From Strongylocentrotus droebachiensis (Eukaryota > Echinodermata > Echinoidea > Camarodonta > Strongylocentrotidae), in contig JAVYIG010000090.1 in NCBI GenBank assembly GCA_035222895.1, positions 496,001 through 560,000 of the forward strand: a stretch of DNA of 64,000 bases. The letters are read 5' to 3'. The position numbers were made by a program, and so were the translations under genes. Positions 24,401-32,590 of the stretch are shown here, piece by piece. The stretch's first letter is position 1. Each line of letters opens with the position of its first letter. Under the pieces are notes generated by a model that worked only from the letters and a program-made list of their open reading frames with translations, did no database searches and was not told where the DNA came from.

Positions 24401-27400
24401 CCCTTACCTGTAATGACTGGGATATAGATTTCATTTATTCTACAGGTATGTCTGGTGTATACTTAATATACGTACCCCATCATTAAACTGGCACTGGATT
24501 GAGTGATACAGTTAACAACCTACATACACAAATAAAAGTAGGCCCCATTGAGATCCACCCAAACCTTGGGACATGAATAGCACTCCGGTAATCCTTCACT
24601 GTACTGGATAAAGCTTGGCAAAGGGAATTTTGTTTCGCATTCTAGTGCTTCTCATCCTTTCTTAATTGTTATGGGGTCAGCTGTATTTCCTTTGTCGGTA
24701 GAAGCATGCAGGCAGAGTTGGTGACAACAGAAATAAATATTTATATTGATTGGTCCTTTGTCGTATTAGCCTCTAGGTCAGTCACAACTTGCCTAGTTAT
24801 GCCCATGACAAAACATAATAATAATAATGATTATGACAACGATGATGATGATAATGAATATGGAGAATATGGTTATACCAAAATGATATGATTTGCAATA
24901 GGTGAAATGAATTACAAAAAGCATGATCTTATCTAATAAAACAGAAAAATCTGTCTGCTAAGAGGTTTAAAAAAACACACCATATATTGCCTTTTATTGC
25001 TCTCCTCCTGTAGGAAAGGGATCTGGTGAAGCCAGTCATACAATGTAGTTTCATTATTACATATCCCCATTCTAGATCTTATCCACATGGTTTTAAAGCA
25101 GGACTGCACTACTTGTAGCTACGTGCGCCCTCTATATACAGCAAACATTGCCCAAGCGGTACCCATGATCCTCTTTTTCTTATTTTAATTGAGAGCTTAT
25201 TTGATGAGATAACCACCTGTCAGTGATCACACAAGAAGTCTAATCCCTCCTGGCCAAACTAGTGCAGATAGGCTTTAACAGAAGTATTCTCATCAGAATC
25301 TCTAACCAGTTGATTAATTCATTCATGATACATTAAACTTGTCTTCACTTTACAGTGGAACTTCCCTCTGCTGATGCAAGCCTGGAAGCTGGCCCCAGCC
25401 CTGGCCAGCGGGTGCACCGTGGTCATGAAGGTTGCTGAACAGACACCACTGACGGCTCTCTATATCGCTAACCTCATAAAAGAGGTATGGACCTTATCAC
25501 ATTACAATGCGAAGTGAAGGAAAAATGAATCTGAACCGTATTAAAAACCATTTCACAGGGTATTTTTGAAATGTAGGTTATTTTTGTTCTTAAGTATATT
25601 AAGCAATGATTCTATCTCGGAAATCTATACCGGTGCATGGTTATTTTGTTCCTAAGGGTTCTTATTTTCCATCTAGTGTACACATTATTCTCAAAGCATA
25701 GAAATATATGTACTCTTAGAAAAATAGGCAAACAAGAACTTGCAAGACCTAAACATGTGTATTCATTCAACCTAAGATGATCATGATTCTGATATTTCTG
25801 AATCTAAGAATTGCTCATAATGATGGTAGTCTCTACAACGTGTTTCCTATTTGCAAAGAGAAAAGACTAAAAGAATATAAATTCAAGCCAATATTTCATC
25901 ATAATGTAAAATGATAGTGAAGCAGACACAATATTTTAGTGTATTTACATAACAAATGATGCTTCATTCATCTGCATTTTTATTCTGATTCATGTAGAAT
26001 ACTTGATATTTCATCTGCCGAAAGCCAGAGGGCATTAACTAATTTCTTTCTACTCATAGTTAAAGGGGAAGTCCACCCTGATATTAAGTAGGTTTGATAG
26101 AAAATTTGAGCAAAACACAATTAAAAATAAGAAAGTTGTGAATTTTTGAAGGTGCGATCAATCAAGCACAAATTTTCCCCATATCCAAGATCAGGGACCC
26201 GTTTCACAAAGTATTCTTTCAATGACAAATTACAGAAATCAGTGACAAATCTGCTGATAACCAATCAGAAGCAAGGATTTCAGTAGCTTATAACAAAAAC
26301 TGTCATTTGTCACTGATGACAAGTTTTGTGAAACGGGTCCTTGATCTGTTCACCCCTATTTGTCCATCATCTAGGCTGGCTTCCCAGAAGGCGTGGTCAA
26401 CATTCTACCTGGATACGGTCCCACGGCTGGGGCTGCCGTAGCAAGCCATCCCGGCATCGAGAAGGTCGCCTTCACTGGATCCACGGAGGTGAGATAATAA
26501 TTATGTTTTGTTTGTCGGACACCATGATTAAAGCGGGACTGCAAACAATGCCTAAGCGGTAATTTCTTTTTAATTGACTCTTTAATTGGAAAGCATGACT
26601 CATAAATGTTTTAAAACTTTTGCAAAAAATCATTATAGGCTTCCTTAGCATCATGATTTTCAACAGACCAACATACATTCATAATTTCATTTACAAAAAG
26701 CTGTGAATTTTCTTTATTAAAATCACGTTAAACAGAAGCATGTTCCTTTTTAATTTGTAACTGTAGATTTGAAATTTAAAAAACTGGAAAGTGATCATTG
26801 ACATTACCGAGAATAACACCTGCAAATATTTCTTTTAAATCATTAGTCAAAATATTATCTAACAAGGAAGCAGAATGATTAGTTACACGTGTTGGAGTAT
26901 GAATCAGAGGGTAAATGTTGTTAAACATACAAACATCAAGACTCTCTGGCAAGAGACTAAAAATGAACAGTATTTAAATCTAAATCAGCTCTACTTTTAA
27001 AATCTATATCATTTCTAATATATATTGCAACTCCTCCACCTCTTTTAGTTTCTCTCCCATTGGCTAAAAATGAATAATGATCAATGTTATAAAAACAATC
27101 ACTCTCTTTCAGCCACGTTTCCGTTATACCTAAAAGCAAAAATCGCACATCCAAAGTATTAAGAAAAATATATATTTTCAAAATTCTTATTCATACTCCT
27201 GCAATTACAATGCAAGCTAGAAATTTAATTCTTTTTTACTGTAATCATTAAATTCATCTTGGGTATAAAAAGACTGGGTAGGCCCATAATTGTATTCATT
27301 TTCATTATTCTCAGGAGAGAGATATTCATAAATAGTTTGTAAATCAATAGATTGTAAAGATTGCACATAACTTTGTTTCTCAGACATACTCACTACACAC

Positions 27401-30400
27401 ATACACACACACACACCTACAATTATAAAAACAAAAATTGCAACAGATAAAAAATGGAAAAGGGGGGACAAATTTCAATGGAGATGTGTAAAACAACGGG
27501 AGATAAACAACAAAAACAAAACAAGAACAACAAAAGTTAGATGTATTGTAAGAAGAAAAGCCACTAGGAGCCTATATAAAATTCATCAAGACCTGAAGAT
27601 CATTAAAAAGAAACAAAAAATTACAGCTTCTTGTAAGTCCTCTTTGCGTGTGATGAGATGCTTCATTGTAGTCCCATTTGTAGTTGCAGCACTTACATCA
27701 ATACGTCCACCTAATGACCATGCTGTTAGAACCTTAGGGCAAGCCTGGGCATCACTCAACAGTTTGAAGTTAGATGCTGTCAGGTCTTCGAACACAGATA
27801 TGTGAGATCCTATTTGTTTGTTATTGTCTATTGTTTTGGCATCATTGAGAACCACATCATTTGGACACAAAGCTTGTTAATACATGTATATCTATCACCA
27901 AAAATATCATTTAGATGTCATCGCACCTTTGTATTCACTGCTTTGTATTCACCCCTTTGAGAACCAACTTAAGTCGAAAGGGTAATCCACCCCACATGTG
28001 GAAATTGATTAATACAAAAAAAAAAACCATATCACAAACTACTATGCCTCTTGTGTTTTGGAAATGTCTTCTTCTTGTGCCTGGCACTACATTTTACTAA
28101 GCTACCAACTTCAAGATGAACACCGTCTTTCTTGATTTGATTTTGTGTTGGTAGGTTGGTAAGATCATTCAGGCTGCTGCAGCTGACAACCTCAAGAAGG
28201 TCACCCTCGAGCTGGGAGGCAAGAGTCCAATCATTGTCATGGCCGACTGCGACTGTGAGTAATAATAATTATAATAATAATATAAGATGCTTATAAGTAT
28301 CGGCCTGCAGGGGATGATTGGGGAGTCCTGAAAAGGACAGTCCTTTTATGGACTCCCCAAATCCCCCCCCCCCCCTCTCTCACATGGTGCAACCGTAAAC
28401 CTACCGTTTAATAATAATATTGTTTACCAGAGAAGCTAAATCAGCATCAATGTTGTTGTTCCTGAGAGCCCTGCAATTATGATTGACCCAGGAATTAGCA
28501 TGTACTCATTTACTCCCGAGTGGATCGAGAGCTGCAAATGTGGATTAAAGCTTTGCCATTAGACGTTAGTACTGGGCTGGGATTGAGAGTCAGCTAGTAA
28601 ATAAACCACTCTACCAGACTCATCCACTTCAGAATTTGTGCAGTCCTGGAAAATAGAATTATTCTATTATTAGAAAGAAAAGACAGGGAATACTTTTTTT
28701 TATGTTATAGAAAATCTAGGGAAGCAAGTTTCTGTTTGTAGATCAGCAACAAAAGGACCTATGATTGGAAGTTCTATCCAAGGGACTTTGCAATGTAGGT
28801 TGATGTGTTACCTGAAGGCACTATGACTAGTGCACTTTAATACCCAGCACAGTATCTTCAAAATTCATAATCAATGGTTCAACTTCTGGGCTAGTTGCCT
28901 TGCCATCTGGCACAAGTTGTTTTCAATCAGAATTTTGCTCTGGTGGCTATTGCTCTGGGATTTATTTTGTCAAAAATATAGGGTTTGGGGTAGGATTGCA
29001 ATTGGGTTTTTGGGTTAGGTTTAGGGTTAGGGTTAGGGTTAAGTATAGTGTTGCATCCAGTGTTAATTCAGTGAGCGTAGGAAATTGACCGTAATGCTAT
29101 TGTCACAAGAGCATGTGTCTTTAATACAGCCGATTTTCTTTTTTCTTTAGATACCTGTTACTTTTGTTTATTAATATTGTTTGTAAGCTACTCTCAGACT
29201 TGGTTAAGAAACTATTAATATGATTCATTATTTATCAGTGGAATTTGCTGTTGAGCAGAGTCACTTTGGTCTCTTCTTCAACATGGGCCAGTGCTGCACC
29301 GCTGGATCAAGGACGTTCGTCGAAGACAGCATCTACGACCAGTTTGTGGAGATGTCAGCAGCACGTGCCAAAACACGAACCGTTGGAAATCCATTTGAGG
29401 ACTCCAATGAGCAAGGACCACAGGTATGTCTTTATCTGCTCTCTTCCAAGATATTGAAGCAAAATGTGTCTGAGAATTGTCTTCTCGTAAGACGCTTGCC
29501 AGATTATCGTAAGCAAACAAATCTGTCACTTTGTCAAGTACGGATGTGATGGTTATTTTACCTGACTGCTAATAAAGCATAAATGCTTCTAAGTAAGCAA
29601 CGAAGCGGCCGACGGCTTTAGGTCCTCTGCGAAGGACCTGGTAGTGAGGATTAATGCCTTACCAAAGGGCACTAGCGCATCGCCTTGGTTTCTAACCCGG
29701 GTCACCGGATTACAAGACCACTGCTCTACCGACTGAGCTATCTGCTCTCTTCCAAGATGTTGAAGCAAAATGTGTCGGAGAACTGTCTTCTCGTAAGACG
29801 CTTGCCAGATTATCCTAAGCAAACCAATCTGTCACTTTGTCTAGTATGAAGCATATCCAAACTTGATTAAAGAAATTAGAGGCAGAGCAGTAATACAATG
29901 CAACCTTGAGCACTGATAACATGCCATTTTTTTCTTATCATATAGATGTTAAGATTTCTTGAGCAAAGGTTTAATTGTGAAGATTTTAGAAGTTTATTTC
30001 ACATTTCATATAAGGATAAATTTTATTCATGTAATTGATTAGATATCAACTTTAAAACTCAAGTTTGAGAAGTACATGCATCCATTTTGTACAAATCATG
30101 CAAATGTAATCACCAAAAGGATGAATAACTTTTCAAACCTTTTTTTTCTATGTGCATAAAATGAATTAATCGCGTCCTGTATAAATTGCTTTTCTGTTCT
30201 GTTCTTGTTGTGTAGGTAAAATGAGTGGTTCAGTAAGTTCCCTGGAATAATATTCAAGAAAAGTTTCAAGAATTTTTAACAAATCGATCTTCGTTTTTTA
30301 ATTTTTGCCTCAACTGATTAGGTGGACCGAGAGCAGATGGATAAGATCCTTGGCTACATTGACAGCGGGAAGTCTGAGGGCGCCAAACTACTCTCCGGAG

Positions 30401-32559
30401 GTCAGAGGGTGGGAGACAAGGGATTCTTCATCCAGCCTACCGTCTTTGGAGACGTCACTGATAACATGAAGATCGCAAAGGAAGAGGTGAGAAGCGGGTA
30501 GGTGGGTGGGTACCGAGACCACTCGTAACAACTGTACCTTCTCTCTTAAAAAGAGGACGTCCTTGGTTGTAGCCCTTTTCATTAGGGGGCCCATTTTTTT
30601 TAAGGTGCTCTTTTTACACAGGAAAAGTAGATCCTTGGTTATGCAGTACGTTTCCAGATTGTGCCCGGGATGTTTTATTCCTACAACCACGTGTGTGTCC
30701 TTGAACATGTAGTAACATATTGATGTGCAAATATGATTCCTTGATTTATACCAGAAACATATGTGTATGTGTGTGTGCGAGGGTGTGTGTGTAATTGGGA
30801 TTATACAGATGCGTATCAATCAGAAATTATTGTTTACGTCTGGGATCGACCTCTAACGCCACCATCCTAAAGACGTTACTTACGGTTGAACCTGGGTCAA
30901 ATCCTAGTCGGGTTGTAGGAGAAGACAGAGAGATGACTGTACCACAGACATTGCTGCTGGTCTAACTTGCATCTTGAAAGGTGAAGAAGTTGAAAGAAAT
31001 GTCTAATATTTCATGGTTATGAGCGAGATTGAACAAACTTTTACATGAGGTGAAAGATGGAGTGATCCCTATACTACCTCGTCACTAATAACATGAAGAA
31101 CGTTACCAAAGACTTGGGGGTCGGAAAGAGACCTCAAGCAGGTCTGCAGCTTAATGTTTAGCGTGGGTCAAGATACTGAGGGGGTAGGGGGCTCATGTGG
31201 CAGAAGGGGGGGGGGGGGGGGAGGTGGGAATTGGTCTTGCTCTATGGATGAAATATGCATATGGCCATTGATTAGAGATTGATGGAAGGGGTTATAGTGT
31301 CTCCCTTCTTTTTTTCACATTTTTTCTTGACTCTTTCCTTATTACCACTGTTGTCTGAAATACATGGAATTTGTTGGCTCTTTGTAACTCTGTATGGAGT
31401 GAAGCTATAGACTACTACAAGAGTTAATGGAGGATGTATCTTTTCGCAAACTACAGTACAAAATAATTCTGTAGCAAAAGAAAATCACTCATTTGATAGG
31501 TACGGTGCTGTCTTTATGTGTAGAATGATCCATCTTTTGGGGAGTGTTTCACAAAGACTTAGATTGACTTTAAGTTGAACTTAACTATGACAGGCCATTC
31601 TGGTTGCCCTCACTATTGGTCTTTCAATTATGATCTTTAGATAATATTTTTTCCTTAAAAAATTAACTAAAAAAAAAAAGTGAATTCTGTAGATTTGTGA
31701 CCATGATTTGTACGTCCCTTGAGAGACCATTGCCAGTAACTGATGAGAGCAAACAGTGGCATGAACAACCTGCCATAGTTAGGTCCGACTTAAAGTCAAT
31801 CTTAATCTTTGTGAAACACCCCCCTTGTCCCATATTGAGTAGAATCTGAAATGGAAACTGCTTTGCCCCTTGTAGATCTTTGGACCTGTGCAGCAGATCC
31901 TGAAGTTCAGTCAGATGGACGAAGTGATCGAACGAGCCAATAGCAGCATTTATGGACTAGCAGCTTCCGTCTTCACAAAAGACATTGACAAGGCTCTCTA
32001 CATCTCAAACAGCGTCAGAGCTGGAACTGTTTAGTAAGTAGACCTGGAACTGATTAACCAGTACATGTGCACTGGGAAAGACCAGGCTGAAACAAAATTA
32101 CAATTATATGAGAGCATACAAATCTAGATCAGGTAAAGAAACTTGAAATAATTTTATTTTTAATGAAAAATATTTCTGATTGCTACATATTTGGTGGGTT
32201 TTGTAGGAAAAGGTGGTATGTATGCAGTTTTTACAAATACTTGACAGTCAAATGGTTGAGAAATGTGACGACGCACTAGTACAAGCAAATATAGGCTTAA
32301 AAAATACAAGCTTTTAAAAGTCCCATGAGTACATATTTTGTGTATTGTACAAATTTGGTGGACGTAATCTTATCCTTCCCTTTTGCACTAAATTTCTAAT
32401 GCTGGGCAATTTATTTATGATGCAGGATGTGGGATTCTTTGAGACCTGATATATTTATTGTGAGAAATAATGAATTTGAGAATGATAATATTTCTAGTGA
32501 TCAGCCGTTTTGAGATTCTCAGTGCATATTTGTGATAGGGCAATCCCCCCCCCCCCCCC

Positions 32560-32590
<31 letters not shown>

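Noticed and set aside
20161..26489. Several 60-75 codon frames overlapping ALDH exons in other frames or extending into introns
   Set aside because: They are shadows of the spliced exons; conserved ALDH residues and splice sites explain the coding signal.
28980..29042. Telomere fusion point
   Set aside because: Only a few TTAGGG units, in a context that recurs near 62240-62330; best read as part of a dispersed repeat.
29660..29745. Functional tRNA-Thr gene on the minus strand
   Set aside because: A and B boxes are present but the acceptor stem cannot pair and a SINE body follows; it is a SINE head.
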